Of a stretch of DNA of 64,000 nt, positions 55,217-64,000 are shown piece after piece. Origin of the DNA: Hyphomicrobiales bacterium (GTDB lineage: Bacteria > Pseudomonadota > Alphaproteobacteria > Rhizobiales > Aestuariivirgaceae); NCBI GenBank assembly GCA_016185245.1, contig JACPNZ010000036.1:1-64000 (forward strand), read 5' to 3'. Position 1 is the stretch's first letter; every line of letters begins with the position of its first letter. Made by a program: the position numbers and the translations under genes. Under the pieces are notes generated by a model that ran no database searches, had not been told where the DNA came from, and saw only the letters and a list, made by a program, of their open reading frames with translations.

Positions 55217-55444
55217 ATGACCCGCACCACCGCTAACTCCATCTTCGCCCTCTATGCTTCCGCCTACGTGCCGTTCTCCAGCATGGGGCATGGCATCGTT
55301 CATGACCGGAACGCCGACAGCGAACCGCGGGTCCTCGCATCGGAGCCGCGCCGGCTGCGGCATCGGCCTTGGTTCGGTGGCGTCGTTGCGATGGTCGCGC
55401 TCATCGTGATCGCCACCGCCGCCGCGACCCTGATCGGCAGCTAG
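55217..55444 (+). CDS. small membrane protein, unknown
   Basis: The 75-residue product has GGAGG 6 bp upstream of the ATG. The N-terminal half is polar, followed by RHRPWFGGVVAMVALIVIATAAATLIG, a single membrane helix at the C-terminus. Nothing similar is recognised. The strong ribosome site supports a real gene. Confidence 0.5.
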   Translation: MTRTTANSIFALYASAYVPFSSMGHGIVHDRNADSEPRVLASEPRRLRHRPWFGGVVAMVALIVIATAAATLIGS

Positions 55445-55862
55445 AAGCCGGTGCAATCGCCCGATGACCACGCCGCCGCCGTCGGTCATCCACAATTTTT
55501 TCAACGGTGGCGAAGATGCAACGGTTACCGGAATGGTGCCGGAGGGGCCGCGAAGGGCCACCGAATCGGCCTGCCGTCAGTATACGGACAGCCTGCGATT
55601 TGCCTTGAAAAACGCCGGGATTCGCGACATCGCGGCAATTTCGTCCGTAGACGGATAGATCGCCCGGTTTGCGGGGCGTTTACCGGATGTTAGGAGAATT
55701 CCGGCGACATACTAGATGTTGACGGCATATTGCCGAATCACACAAAGGGGTACACAACACGACACAATGACAATGCAAGCGGCGATCGACTTCGCAGTTT
55801 CGTTGTCCGATGTGTGGCTTGCCTGCGTTGTGGGGCTCTAACCAACTCTAGGAGAGAAAAAC
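55445..55862. other. 418-bp stretch without a convincing gene
   Basis: A 64-codon open frame at 55464-55658 (ending ALKNAGIRDIAAISSVDG) has no ribosome site and no known relative, so it is not called. From 55700 onwards the sequence becomes A/C-rich (CACAAAGGGGTACACAACAC). This is likely the promoter and leader of the small peptide gene that follows. Confidence 0.4.
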
Positions 55863-55937
55863 ATGGCTGCGAAGAAAGCTGCTAAGAAGCCTGCCAAGAA
55901 GAAGGCCGCCAAGAAGAAGGCCGCCAAGAAGAAGTAA
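55863..55937 (+). CDS. 24-residue Lys/Ala histone H1-like peptide
   Basis: AGGAG precedes the ATG and an intrinsic terminator follows 26 bp after the TAA, so this is a self-contained transcription unit. The peptide consists only of Met, Ala, Lys and one Pro, in KKAAKK-type repeats like the tails of bacterial H1-like proteins. About half the residues are lysine. It could bind DNA or RNA. It is too short for automatic gene callers. Expression is inferred from the flanking signals. Confidence 0.65.
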   Translation: MAAKKAAKKPAKKKAAKKKAAKKK

Positions 55938-55963
55938 GCTTCGAAGGCATATCTTCAGGACTG

Positions 55964-55991
55964 GACCCCGGACGGCATCGCCTCCGGGGTC
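55964..55991 (+). terminator. intrinsic terminator of the Lys/Ala peptide gene
   Basis: GACCCCGGA pairs perfectly with TCCGGGGTC across a 10-nt loop. It is followed by AGTTCATTTT. Confidence 0.75.
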
Positions 55992-56025
55992 AGTTCATTT
56001 TAGAGGGATCGCCAGCGCGCTCCCC

Positions 56026-56670
56026 TCACTGATAGACATAGACCCGGGCGCCGATCTTCACCCGTTTGTAGAGTTCGATGACGTCGGCGTTCGTCATGCG
56101 GATGCAGCCCGACGACACCGCCCCGCCGATCGAGCTAGGGTTGTTGGTGCCATGGATGCGGAACATGGTGCCGCCGATATACATGGCCCGCGCCCCCAGG
56201 GGGTTCTCGGGCCCTCCTTCCATCACCTCCGGCAGCTTGTTGCCCTTGGCCGCCTCGCGCTCGATCATCACCTGCGGCGGCCGCCAGGTCGGCCATTCCT
56301 GCTTGGCGACGATGCGCGAATTGCCGCTCCATTGGAAGCCTTCGCGGCCGACGCCGACCCGGTAGCGCCGGGCCTTGCCGTCACCCAGCACATAATAGAG
56401 CCGCCGTTCCGGAGTGCGCACGATGATCGAGCCCGGCGGATATTTGCCGGCCTCCTCCCAGGTAATGACCTCGGCCGTGGCGCGATCCCTGACCGAGCGG
56501 CCGTCTTCCTTTGAGTTGCCGTCGCCTTGCCCGCCGAACAGGCACTGCAGGAAGCTGCCGCAGTCGCGGGTCGCAGGCTGCTGGCGGGCGTTGCTGGCAG
56601 CGGCCGCCGGCGTCACGCCGGAGAGAATCGCCGCCAGCCAAACGCCGCATACAATCGTTGCAATTCGCAT
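56026..56670 (-). CDS. L,D-transpeptidase (YkuD domain), second copy
   Basis: The 214-residue exported enzyme has a signal peptide (WLAAILSGVTPAAA). Its YkuD domain includes FRIHGTNNPSSIGGAVSSGCIRMTNADVIELYKRV with the catalytic Cys. It is highly similar to the gene at 10144 through YYVLG, VGREGFQWSG and WPTWRPPQVMIEREAAKG. A distinctive Cys/Gly-rich insert (DCGSFLQCLFGGQGDGNSKEDG) precedes the domain here. No CtrA box was found upstream. Confidence 0.9.
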   Translation of the reverse strand: MRIATIVCGVWLAAILSGVTPAAAASNARQQPATRDCGSFLQCLFGGQGDGNSKEDGRSVRDRATAEVITWEEAGKYPPGSIIVRTPERRLYYVLGDGKARRYRVGVGREGFQWSGNSRIVAKQEWPTWRPPQVMIEREAAKGNKLPEVMEGGPENPLGARAMYIGGTMFRIHGTNNPSSIGGAVSSGCIRMTNADVIELYKRVKIGARVYVYQ

Positions 56671-56807
56671 CTTTATTGAACCTCAATCGTCAGCGGCGCG
56701 GAACCTAACCGCTCCGCCCGCCGCGAGCAATGGGCTTTGCGGTTCGCCCGCCGTTCACTTATGATGAGTCTCAGAGGGCGACCACCATTAACAATGGAAC
56801 ATGCAAC

Positions 56808-58016
56808 ATGAAAACCATTACCAAGACCTTTCTGATCGTCTGTCTCGCCACCACGGCGCTCGCCCTTCCGGCCCGGGCCGGCGAGGAGCCGAAGGTAGTC
56901 GGCATTCTGCTGGCCAACTGGGAAAAGCAACTCAAGGTGAAGCCCGCCTATGAGTCGGTTGACCAGGATTCCTCCGGCGCCATCAAGATCAGCAAGCTGA
57001 CCGTCAACAAGGCGGCCGAAGCCGGCGGTCCGGCCTTCACCATAGCGATCGACCAAATCGACCTGGTCAACATCGCCGACCAGGGCGACGGGCTCTACGA
57101 CATCGGCAGCGCCAAGTTCACCGGCACCAAGTTCGACGTGACCGGCGTCGAGGGCCAGGCCTTCAGCGTCAGCATTCCGGAGGCCAGCGCCGAGGATCTG
57201 TTCGTCAGGGCGGCCGGCGATACTCCCAAGCCGGAGGATGCTCTTCTCGCCTCGATGAATCTCGCCAAGAAGACAACCTCCGGCAAGATCACTCTCACGG
57301 TGATGGGCCAGACCATCACCGCCGACGGCTACGAGACGAGTTGGGATGGCGATCCCAAGACCGGTGCCGGCACTTTCAGCGGCAAGATCGGCAATATCGT
57401 GATCCCTGAATCGACCATGGCCATGGTCGATACCGGCGGCATGCTGAAGCAGCTCGGCTACGGTTCCCTCGCCTTCGATTTCGCCGTCAACTACAAGCTG
57501 GATGTGGCCGACGACAAGTTGGGCGTCGATGGCAGCTTCGCCTATGTCGGCAGGAACATGGGTACGATGAAAGTGGCTTTCGGCGCCGGTGGCGTGCCGC
57601 TGGCGGTCATCGGCGAGCTGAAGAAGGCCCAGGCCGACGGCAAGCAGCCTGACTTCACCGCCATGCTTCCCGAACTTCAGGCGGTTACCGTGACCGGCGC
57701 GTCGCTGCGCTTCGAGGATGCCTCGATCACCAAGAAGCTCCTGCCGATGCTCGCCGCCATGCAGGGCATGGACGAGGCAGCGCTCGTCAACAACGCCGGA
57801 GCCCAGGTGCAGATGGGACTCATGGCGCTCAACAACCCGGAATTCGCCACCAAGGTCTCGGGTGCGGTCGCTGCCTTCCTCAAGGAGCCGAAGTCGATCA
57901 CCGTGGCGCTGAAGCCGGCCGCGCCCGTCATGGTGCAGGAACTGATGAGCCTCAATCCCGCCGACCCGGGTGCCGCCATCACCAAGCTGGGAATTACCGT
58001 CACTTCCAACGACTGA
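56808..58016 (+). CDS. exported hypothetical protein of 402 residues
   Basis: A signal peptide (TFLIVCLATTALALPARA) is followed by a long beta/alpha mixture that is not recognised. Repeated motifs such as IDQIDLVNIADQGDGLYDIGSAKF and KIGNIVIPESTMAMVDTGGMLKQLGYG suggest two similar lobes. It is probably periplasmic or surface-exposed. The ATG at 56808 gives the signal peptide. It converges with the BTAD-type gene (4 bp). Confidence 0.65.
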   Translation: MKTITKTFLIVCLATTALALPARAGEEPKVVGILLANWEKQLKVKPAYESVDQDSSGAIKISKLTVNKAAEAGGPAFTIAIDQIDLVNIADQGDGLYDIGSAKFTGTKFDVTGVEGQAFSVSIPEASAEDLFVRAAGDTPKPEDALLASMNLAKKTTSGKITLTVMGQTITADGYETSWDGDPKTGAGTFSGKIGNIVIPESTMAMVDTGGMLKQLGYGSLAFDFAVNYKLDVADDKLGVDGSFAYVGRNMGTMKVAFGAGGVPLAVIGELKKAQADGKQPDFTAMLPELQAVTVTGASLRFEDASITKKLLPMLAAMQGMDEAALVNNAGAQVQMGLMALNNPEFATKVSGAVAAFLKEPKSITVALKPAAPVMVQELMSLNPADPGAAITKLGITVTSND

Positions 58017-58020
58017 GACT

Positions 58021-59798
58021 TCAACCCCCGAAGCCCGCCTTGCGCAGCCCGTCGAACAACAGGTCGGTCGGATGGGATTCGGGGGATCCACTGACGGCGC
58101 GGAGTATGTCGAACGTTACATCGGATTTGATCTCGAGCATCAGGGCGATTTCGCGCCGCGCCCGGTCGATGTTGTCGAGATGGGCGCTGGCCGAGGCCAG
58201 GTAGGCGCGGCCGAGAAAGCCGTAGATGTGGCCGCTTTCGATGACCCGCACCGCCTCCTCGAAGCGGCCCATGGCAAACAGGATCGTGCCATGGACAAAG
58301 GGCATCCAGACGGGCGGATAGGGATCGCGGTCGAGAACCGCGGTGGTCACGGCCAGGGCCTCGTCGAGGCGGCCGCTGTGCAGAAGCGTATTGGCGTAGT
58401 CGCCCTGGATGTTCACTTCCAGGGGGTTGAGTTCGATGGCCCGCTGAAAGTGATTGGGCGACCTGCCACGCTCGCCCAGATAGTCAAGCGCGGCACCGGC
58501 GGCATAGTGGGCCATGGCTTCGTTGGCATCGAGCTTGATGGCGCGTTCGGCACTGGCCTCGGCCTCGACCAGGTAATCCCATTGTCCCGTCCTCCAGAAC
58601 TTGCCGAGAAAGCCGATGCCGCGCCAGGCGTGGGCGAGCGCGAAGCCCGGATCGATTTCGACCGCCCGGGCGAACAACGGTTCCGCCAGCTCTTCCTTCC
58701 CGGCATTGCAGAATTCGCGGCCCTGCAGGAAATAGTCATGGGCCGACCAGCTGGTGGTCGGCTTGCGATTGGCCGAGGAGGCGCCGGCGCTGACCAGCTT
58801 GCGGCCGAGTGCGGTGACGATGCGCACCACCACCTCGTCGAGCACGCCGAAGATGTCGGCCGTCTGGCGATCGTATCTCTCGCCCCAGACCACATTGCCG
58901 GTTGCGCCCTCAAGCAATTGGCAGGAGACGATGAGCCGGCTGTCGCCGGCGCGGGCTGCACCCTTGACCACGAATTGCGCACCCAGCACCCGTGCGGCCC
59001 CGAGACTGCCGGCTTCGGCCGAAAGTCTGACGGCGGTGGTGCGCGAAAACACACTGAGCTCGGTATAGCGGGCGAGCTGGATGATCAGGTCCTCGGTCAA
59101 CCCGTCGCTCAGATATTGCCGGGCCGGATCGCCGGAGAGGTTGACGAAGGGCAAAACCGCGATGGTCGGCTTGGCCGAGGCGGCAGCTTCCGGCCGGGCA
59201 AGCGGGGCAGGGGTCTCACCCCCCGACAGTAGGTTCGCCCGTAGCGCCTCGAGCTCGTTCCCCGGAGCGACCCCGAGCTCGGCCTTGAGGAGATCGCGCG
59301 CCGTAGCGTAGTGGGCAAGGGCCTGGCTGCGTTCGCCAGCCGCCACGAAAGCCTGCATCAGGGCAAGATGCGAGGCCTCGCGCAGGGGATCGAGCACCAC
59401 CAGTTTCTTGGCCAGGGAAATGCGTTCCTCGCCCTGTTCCAGCGGCAAGAGCCGGTCGATTGCCTGTTGCAGGAAATCGCCAAAGCGGCGGCGCTCGCCC
59501 GCCAGCCAGTCGCTGAAGGCCCGATCGGCGATGCCGGCATCGGCCAGAAGTTCGCCGGTCCACAATGCAACCGCCTGGCGCAATTCTTCGCGCGCGGTCG
59601 ACACGGCAAGCCGCAGGAAGTCCTGGGCATCGCAAGACGTGGCAAGAAGTTCCACCCGCTCGTCGCTGCCGCATTCCCCGGCGCCAGCACCAGGATCGCC
59701 AGGAGCCCGCGCGCCTTGCGGCCCGAAATGGCAACCGCCCGGCCAGACCCGTCATGGGCCGCGAAATTGCCAAGCAGTTTCAGTCGTAGCAGGCCCAT
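58021..59798 (-). pseudogene. BTAD/FlgO-like/TPR regulator with deleted, frameshifted N-terminus
   Basis: The downstream part (58021 to about 59660) encodes BTAD, the FlgO-like domain (PTIAVLPFVNLSGDPARQYLSDGLTEDLIIQLAR) and TPRs, like the gene at 44245. Its natural N-terminus, GLLRLKLLGNFAAHDGSG followed by GRKARGLLAILVLAPG, is in another frame at 59798 to about 59676. Between them about 58 residues expected from the paralogue are missing, including most of the DNA-binding winged helix. Only an internal start (such as GTG at 59655) could give a protein, and that lacks the DNA-binding part. Confidence 0.75.
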
Positions 59799-59960
59799 GC
59801 CGCGCTCTTCCCCCGGGCCGCACTATAATGGCAATGACTTCGCCAGTGGAAGGAGCAGCACACCCGCCGCCCGAGTGCTACCTCGGCCTGTCCGATTTGC
59901 CATTGAACTCGCCGCGCGCCTTCCTATCTCAACTTGGTCAACAATGGAGGAGAGGGCACC

Positions 59961-60425
59961 ATGACCGCGTCAGCGTCGGGTACCTATGAAGGCAAGTTTG
60001 ACCATGGCCGCTGCGGCGGCCGCTTTGCCCGCAATCCGTGGAGCGTGTGGGAGATCGCCGCCATGGTGGCGGGCTTCGTGGTGTTCTGGCCGCTGGGCCT
60101 GCTCGCCCTCTTTCTCAAGTGGAAGAACGGCGAGATGTGGCGCGGTGCCAGCGAGGCCAAGGCGCCGTGGAGCGGCATGCGCAAGCCCGACTTCGCCGCG
60201 TGGAAGCATTACCGCCATGACCGCTTCGGCGGCACCGGCAATGCCGCCTTCGACGACTATCGCAAGGCCGCCCTCGATCGCCTCGAGGAAGAGCGCCGCA
60301 AGCTCGAGGAGGAAAGCCGCGCTTTCCGCGACTTCCTCGACAAGCTGCGCCGCGCCAAGGACCAGGAGGAGTTCGACCGCTTCATGGCCGAACGCCAGCG
60401 GCCCGACCCTGGCGCCACCGCCTGA
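59961..60425 (+). CDS. DUF2852 membrane protein
   Basis: The 154-residue protein has one or two N-terminal helices (NPWSVWEIAAMVAGFVVFWPLGLLALFLKWKNGEMW). A charged coiled-coil tail follows (LEEERRKLEEESRAFRDFLDKLRRAKDQEEFDRFMAER). This is the DUF2852 layout. Double GGAGG/GAGAGG Shine-Dalgarno signals precede the ATG. Function unknown. It ends 6 bp before the shared terminator. Confidence 0.85.
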   Translation: MTASASGTYEGKFDHGRCGGRFARNPWSVWEIAAMVAGFVVFWPLGLLALFLKWKNGEMWRGASEAKAPWSGMRKPDFAAWKHYRHDRFGGTGNAAFDDYRKAALDRLEEERRKLEEESRAFRDFLDKLRRAKDQEEFDRFMAERQRPDPGATA

Positions 60426-60431
60426 ACCGAT

Positions 60432-60459
60432 GAAAGCCCGGCCACCCCGCCGGGCTTTC
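60432..60459. terminator. bidirectional intrinsic terminator
   Basis: GAAAGCCCGG and CCGGGCTTTC form a perfect 10-bp stem with an 8-nt loop, followed by TTCTTAACTTT on the plus strand. It lies between the convergent DUF2852 and FliO-like genes. Confidence 0.85.
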
Positions 60460-60462
60460 TTC

Positions 60463-60900
60463 TTAACTTTGATCGCCGTCGCGGCTGTGCGGGCCGGAAA
60501 TCGGCGGCTCGACGCGCTCGGCCGGGCGGAGCGGCGGCGGCTTGCGCTCGGCGAAGACCGGAGCCCGCGGCGCCGGCCGCATCGCAACGGGCCGCCGCGC
60601 CTCGCCCGCATCTTCCGAGGCCGGGGCGATCGACGGATGGCCGGCAATGCCGATCCCCGACTCGACCACGATGTCGGCGGGTCCGCCGATCAGCAAAAGA
60701 TGCTCGACTTCGTCGCGGCGCACCAGTACCAGGCGCCGCGTTTGATCGAGTTCGTGGAACTCGCTGACGCCGAGGCGCTGGCCGCGCCGCCCGCGCACCC
60801 GCTGGCTGTATAGACGCCAGATCCACAGGACCAAAATGAGCAGCACCAGCACCGCCAGCGCGGCAACAACGACATTGGCATACTGGTTGAGCAGTTCCAT
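60463..60900 (-). CDS. FliO-like membrane protein
   Basis: The 145-residue protein has one N-terminal helix (VVAALAVLVLLILVLWIWRLY) and a FliO-like block (LGVSEFHELDQTRRLVLVRRDEVEHLLLIGGPADIVVESGI), then a Pro/Arg-rich tail. FliO helps assemble the flagellar export gate, but no flagellar genes are near. In this group such genes also occur in non-motile species, so its partner may be another export system. Confidence 0.7.
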   Translation of the reverse strand: MELLNQYANVVVAALAVLVLLILVLWIWRLYSQRVRGRRGQRLGVSEFHELDQTRRLVLVRRDEVEHLLLIGGPADIVVESGIGIAGHPSIAPASEDAGEARRPVAMRPAPRAPVFAERKPPPLRPAERVEPPISGPHSRDGDQS

Positions 60901-61038
60901 GCCGCCATTCCGTCACGCTCCGCCGATGCTGTCAACCCTGCCGGCCCGGAATCATGGCCTTCACCCGGGATTCCGCTGGCACAACGGGCCATCGAGTGGA
61001 ATCACTTGATGGCGAAAAGTTGCGCCAGATTCATGGGC

Positions 61039-61091
61039 TAGAGCATCGGATTATCCAAAAAGTGGTGTCCGCTTTTGGGTCCGATGCTCTA
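61039..61091. repeat. 53-bp palindromic repeat upstream of cckA
   Basis: TAGAGCATCGGA (61039-61050) and TCCGATGCTCTA (61080-61091) are exact 12-bp arms. An inner CCAAAAAG/GCTTTTGG pair extends the hairpin. This is a widespread Hyphomicrobiales repeat. It ends 45 bp before the cckA start, so it may be part of the cckA leader. Confidence 0.85.
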
Positions 61092-61135
61092 AGGCGCAAA
61101 ACGCCTATACTCGGTTTGATTCGGGGTAGCAGGGC

Positions 61136-63661
61136 ATGGCGGAAAAGACAGGGGCAGCCGATGTGGCAGGCCCGTCACGGGGCATGGGGTGGGGTCGCAG
61201 CGGTCCCAGCCTCGCGTTGGCCGTGGCTCTCGCAATTGCCGTCACCGCCGCCGCCGTCCTGTTTCGCGGCAGCGTTCCGCCCTGGGCGCTGATCGCTGGA
61301 GCCGGTGCCGCGCTCCTCGGCCTCTTTACTCTACTGGGTGCGGCGGCGGGACTTGTGCATTTCGGCAGCACCTCGCGCCAGCGCCGTTTTCTCGACGCCA
61401 TGACCGATGCCCTGGGCGATGCCATGGTGGTTACCGATGGCCGGGGCCGAGCCATCTATGCCAACGGTCCCTTTATCAAGTTTGTTTCCGATGCCGGTGC
61501 CGAGAGGCTGGTCGGCATGGACGTGCTGTTTGCCGGCTTCCCCGAATTCGCCGAACCGGTCTACCAGCTCGCCCAGGCGGGCCTCGAAGGCCGGAGGGCC
61601 GAACGCGAGATCAGGGTTGCCGCCGGTTCGCCGGCCCCGGGGGCTCTCCCCGATCGGCCGGTGTGGCTGAGGCTCAAGGTGGCGCCGGCGCCGCTGCCGG
61701 GTGCCAAGGGCCACACACTCTGGGTGCTGCAGGATATCAGCGCCGACCGGGCCCGCCAGGAACAGGCCTTCGCCAGGCTACAGTTCATCATCACCTATCT
61801 CGACCACGCGCCGGCCGGCTTCTTTTCCACCCTGGCCAGCGGCAAGGTCGACTATGTCAATGCCACACTTGCCGCCTGGCTCGGTTTCGATGTCGCCCAA
61901 TCCCAGGGCAACGGCCTCGAGCTTTCGGCAATCGTCGGCACGGCGGGGGCGAAGCTTCTCGCCGGAGTAGCACCCGTGCCCGGGGGATCGGTCACCGAGA
62001 ACTTCGATCTCGACCTCCTCGGCAAGACCGGCCCGCCGCTTCCCGTCCACGTGATCCACCGCATCGACTTCGAAAGCGACGGCCGCCGGCTGCCGTCGCG
62101 CACCCTGGTGGTGCCGCGAAGGATCGGCGGCCCGGCGGCCGATGAAAGTGTCGCCGCCCTCCGCTTGACGCGCCTTGCCGCCGCCGTGCCTCTCGGTATC
62201 GCCGAAGTCGATGCCAAGGGAATTCTGCGCGAAGCCAATGCCGCCTTCCTGTCGCTGTCGCCGGCGGTGATGCGAGGCGCCAGCCTCGCCGCCGCGGTGG
62301 CCGAAAGCGAGCGCGAAGCCCTCACCCGGGCGCTGGCCGAGGCGCTCGCCGCCGACGGCCGCCAGGTAGCAGTCGATGTGACCATCGGCTCACACGAGCG
62401 CCAGCGGGCGGTGCAATTCGTGGTCATGCGGCTTGCCGCCGAAGATGCCAACGCGGTGGTCTTCGCCGTCGACAAGACCGAGAGCAAGGCGCTTGAGGTG
62501 CAGCTTGCCCAGAGCCAGAAGATGCAGGCGGTGGGCCAGCTCGCCTCCGGCATCGCCCACGACTTCAACAACGTGCTGACCCCGATCATCGGCTTTGCCG
62601 ATCTGCTGCTCGCCAAGATGCGGCCGACCGACCCGGCCTTCGCCGATGTCATGAACATCAAGCAGAACGCCAACCGCGCCGCCAACCTGGTGCGCCAGCT
62701 CCTCGCCTTCTCGCGCCGCCAGACGCTGAGCCCCAAGGTCCATTCGCTGACCGAGGCCATGTCCGATCTCGGCAACCTCCTGGGCCGGGTGCTGGGCGAG
62801 AAAGTGGGCCTCAAGATCAATCACGGCCGCGATCTGGGGCTGGTTCTGGTCGACATCCACCAGTTCGAGCAGGTGATCATCAACCTCGCCGTCAATGCCC
62901 GCGACGCCATGCCCAACGGCGGTACGCTGACCGTCCGCACCCACAATGTGTCGACCGAGGACTCGCGCACCATCAGCCCCGAGCTGATGCCGCCCGGCGA
63001 CTATGTGGCGGTCGAGGTCGAAGATACCGGCACCGGTATCCCGCCGGAAATTCTCAACAAGATCTGGGAGCCGTTCTTCTCCACCAAGGAGGTTGGCAAG
63101 GGCACCGGGCTGGGGCTCTCGACCGTCTACGGCATCGTCAAGCAGACCGGCGGCTTCATCTTCTGCGATTCGGGGCTCGGCAAGGGCACGACTTTCCGCA
63201 TCTACCTGCCGCGCCACTATCCCGCCCCCGTGACCGAACCGGTGGCGGCGGAGCGAGCCGCCAAGCCTGCGGCCCCACGTGCCGATCACACCGGCAAGGG
63301 CCGAATTCTGCTGGTCGAGGACGAGGATGCGGTCAGAGCCTTCGCCGTCCGCGCCCTCACCTCGCGCGGCTATACGGTGATCGAAGCCGACTCTGGCGAA
63401 AGTGCTCTCGCCGTGATCGAGAGCGACGACAAGGGCTTCGAATTGATCCTCTCCGACGTGGTCATGCCGGAGATGGACGGGCCGACGCTGCTCCGTGAAC
63501 TGAGGAAGCGCGGCATCAAGACCAAAGTGATCTTCGTTTCCGGCTACGCCGAGGACGCCTTCGAGAAGAACCTCGAAGGCCAGACCGACTTCGCCTTCCT
63601 GCCCAAGCCGTTCTCGCTCAAGCAGCTGGTCGAGAAGGTTAAGGAAGTGATGGAGAGCTGA
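61136..63661 (+). CDS. cckA: hybrid sensor histidine kinase CckA
   Basis: CckA is the membrane kinase that phosphorylates ChpT and so controls CtrA. The 841-residue protein has two N-terminal helices and PAS-like domains (about 85-430). The HisKA is [26 protein letters not shown] with phospho-acceptor His475. The HATPase has [13 protein letters not shown]-like and [33 protein letters not shown] boxes, and a C-terminal receiver carries Asp774 in [10 protein letters not shown]. All parts are intact. Three perfect CtrA-type boxes elsewhere in the window are potential downstream targets. Confidence 0.92.
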   Translation: MAEKTGAADVAGPSRGMGWGRSGPSLALAVALAIAVTAAAVLFRGSVPPWALIAGAGAALLGLFTLLGAAAGLVHFGSTSRQRRFLDAMTDALGDAMVVTDGRGRAIYANGPFIKFVSDAGAERLVGMDVLFAGFPEFAEPVYQLAQAGLEGRRAEREIRVAAGSPAPGALPDRPVWLRLKVAPAPLPGAKGHTLWVLQDISADRARQEQAFARLQFIITYLDHAPAGFFSTLASGKVDYVNATLAAWLGFDVAQSQGNGLELSAIVGTAGAKLLAGVAPVPGGSVTENFDLDLLGKTGPPLPVHVIHRIDFESDGRRLPSRTLVVPRRIGGPAADESVAALRLTRLAAAVPLGIAEVDAKGILREANAAFLSLSPAVMRGASLAAAVAESEREALTRALAEALAADGRQVAVDVTIGSHERQRAVQFVVMRLAAEDANAVVFAVDKTESKALEVQLAQSQKMQAVGQLASGIAHDFNNVLTPIIGFADLLLAKMRPTDPAFADVMNIKQNANRAANLVRQLLAFSRRQTLSPKVHSLTEAMSDLGNLLGRVLGEKVGLKINHGRDLGLVLVDIHQFEQVIINLAVNARDAMPNGGTLTVRTHNVSTEDSRTISPELMPPGDYVAVEVEDTGTGIPPEILNKIWEPFFSTKEVGKGTGLGLSTVYGIVKQTGGFIFCDSGLGKGTTFRIYLPRHYPAPVTEPVAAERAAKPAAPRADHTGKGRILLVEDEDAVRAFAVRALTSRGYTVIEADSGESALAVIESDDKGFELILSDVVMPEMDGPTLLRELRKRGIKTKVIFVSGYAEDAFEKNLEGQTDFAFLPKPFSLKQLVEKVKEVMES

Positions 63662-63684
63662 GGCGCGACGGCGCGAAACCCCGG

Positions 63685-63709
63685 CAGATCATGCCGGAGG
63701 CATGATCTG
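63685..63709. terminator. hairpin after cckA, probable terminator
   Basis: CAGATCATGCC pairs perfectly with GGCATGATCTG (11-bp stem, GGA loop). No T-run follows, so its terminator activity is uncertain. On the minus strand it overlaps the stop region of the truncated gene. Confidence 0.5.
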
Positions 63710-64000
63710 AGCACCGAAAGCCCCGAGCCCATGCGAGGGGCAGGACGGGTAGCCGTGAATTGAATGCACTGTCACCGTAATCCCGGTCAGGTCGAGAAGG
63801 ATGGGGACGCCGCCGCCGAGCAGGCCGTTGTGCCCTTTCAGCGACGTATCCGGCTTGTCGTAGTTGCCATGCGCCGCACCAGAACCTTCCATGCGCGTGT
63901 CGCCGCCCTGATGGCCGTTATCCCCGCCACCCTCGATCTTGTCGGCGTGATTGGAGTTGGTCGAGGTCGAACCGGTCTGGCCGCCCGCCGTGCTCTGGCC
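63689..64000 (-). pseudogene. 3' end of a Gly/Asn-rich gene cut by a repeat (start outside window)
   Basis: Reading from base 64000 leftward the frame is open and encodes a Gly/Ser/Asn/His-rich region, then GLLGGGVPILLDLTG. At this point the frame enters the repeat (ITVTVHSI) and ends after 22 unrelated residues. The segment VPILLDLTG resembles the start of a C-terminal domain (LDLTGNGI...) I remember from large rhizobial calcium-binding or RTX-like proteins. The rest of that domain is absent, so the gene seems truncated by the inserted repeat. Confidence 0.6.
63757..63781 (+). repeat. solo 25-bp copy of the cassette terminal repeat
   Basis: The 25 bases are identical to 6287-6311 of the cassette's left end, including TGCACTGTCACCGTAAT. 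No partner copy lies within the 220 bases to the window end. It lies exactly where the reading frame of the Gly/Asn-rich gene loses homology. Confidence 0.85.

Noticed and set aside
1-64000. tRNA, rRNA and prophage genes
   Set aside because: No cloverleaf-like or rRNA-like sequence and no phage structural genes were seen; a tRNA scan could still find something missed by eye.

Overview
The window is about 64 kb of high-GC, densely packed chromosomal DNA from an alphaproteobacterium, most likely in the order Hyphomicrobiales (Rhizobiales). The grounds are: a CckA-type hybrid kinase; perfect CtrA-type boxes (TTAA-N7-TTAA); an ATP12-family F1-ATPase chaperone; an NDUFA12-like complex I subunit; two complex I assembly-factor homologues placed directly behind secDF; a B12-dependent class II ribonucleotide reductase; and palindromic repeats of the kind that litter rhizobial genomes. 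The genus cannot be fixed from sequence alone. No rRNA, tRNA, prophage or CRISPR array was found.

Region by region. 1-6.2 kb: the 3' part of an OmpA-like protein with Ig-like repeats and two single-helix microproteins, then an alpha/beta hydrolase, a soluble lytic transglycosylase, dapA, smpB and a cysteine-poor redoxin. 6.29-7.95 kb: an AT-richer cassette closed by perfect 37-bp inverted repeats, carrying a protein with a nucleotidyltransferase-like motif and a 63-residue protein. 8-13.5 kb: GST, a LysM/LytM lipoprotein, an L,D-transpeptidase under a CtrA box, folK, a NYN protein, a family 5 uracil-DNA glycosylase and a DUF815 ATPase. 13.6-17.7 kb: yajC-secD-secF-Mth938 (NDUFAF3-like)-NDUFAF6-like operon. 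17.7-22.7 kb: trmFO, a K+ channel-like protein and kbl-tdh (threonine to glycine), separated by a decayed FMN-dependent glutamate synthase gene and a palindromic element. 22.8-31.5 kb: a GSCFA/SGNH pair, a SIS protein, a secreted beta-propeller, corA, crcB, rluC, ATP12 and pccB. 31.5-38.4 kb: exported and membrane proteins, rimO, a PAP2 protein, aspS with an in-frame insertion, a GIY-YIG protein and a triplicated hairpin repeat. 38.4-44.2 kb: nrdJ, with DnaA-like and CtrA-like sites upstream, and an EmrB-type exporter. 44.2-50.6 kb: a frameshifted BTAD/TPR regulator, a DedA-PAP2-LssY fusion, NDUFA12, MlaD, a methyltransferase and DUF2155. 50.6-55.4 kb: a divergent Rieske oxygenase/nitrilase pair, a RelE/XRE toxin-antitoxin pair and PPi-dependent phosphofructokinase. 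55.8-64 kb: a 24-residue Lys/Ala peptide, a second L,D-transpeptidase, a second broken BTAD/TPR regulator, DUF2852, a FliO-like protein and cckA. The window ends in a Gly/Asn-rich gene whose 3' end is cut by the same repeat that bounds the 6.3 kb cassette.

Functionally most of this is core: envelope synthesis and turnover, Sec export, complex I and F1 assembly, translation quality control, and cell-cycle signalling. The least explained items are the inverted-repeat cassette and its solo repeat copy, the insertion in aspS, the CtrA/DnaA-like sites upstream of nrdJ, and the decay of both BTAD/TPR regulators. Gene starts were chosen from codon overlap, Shine-Dalgarno placement and family N-termini. 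Functions are assigned from motifs read by eye, without database searches.
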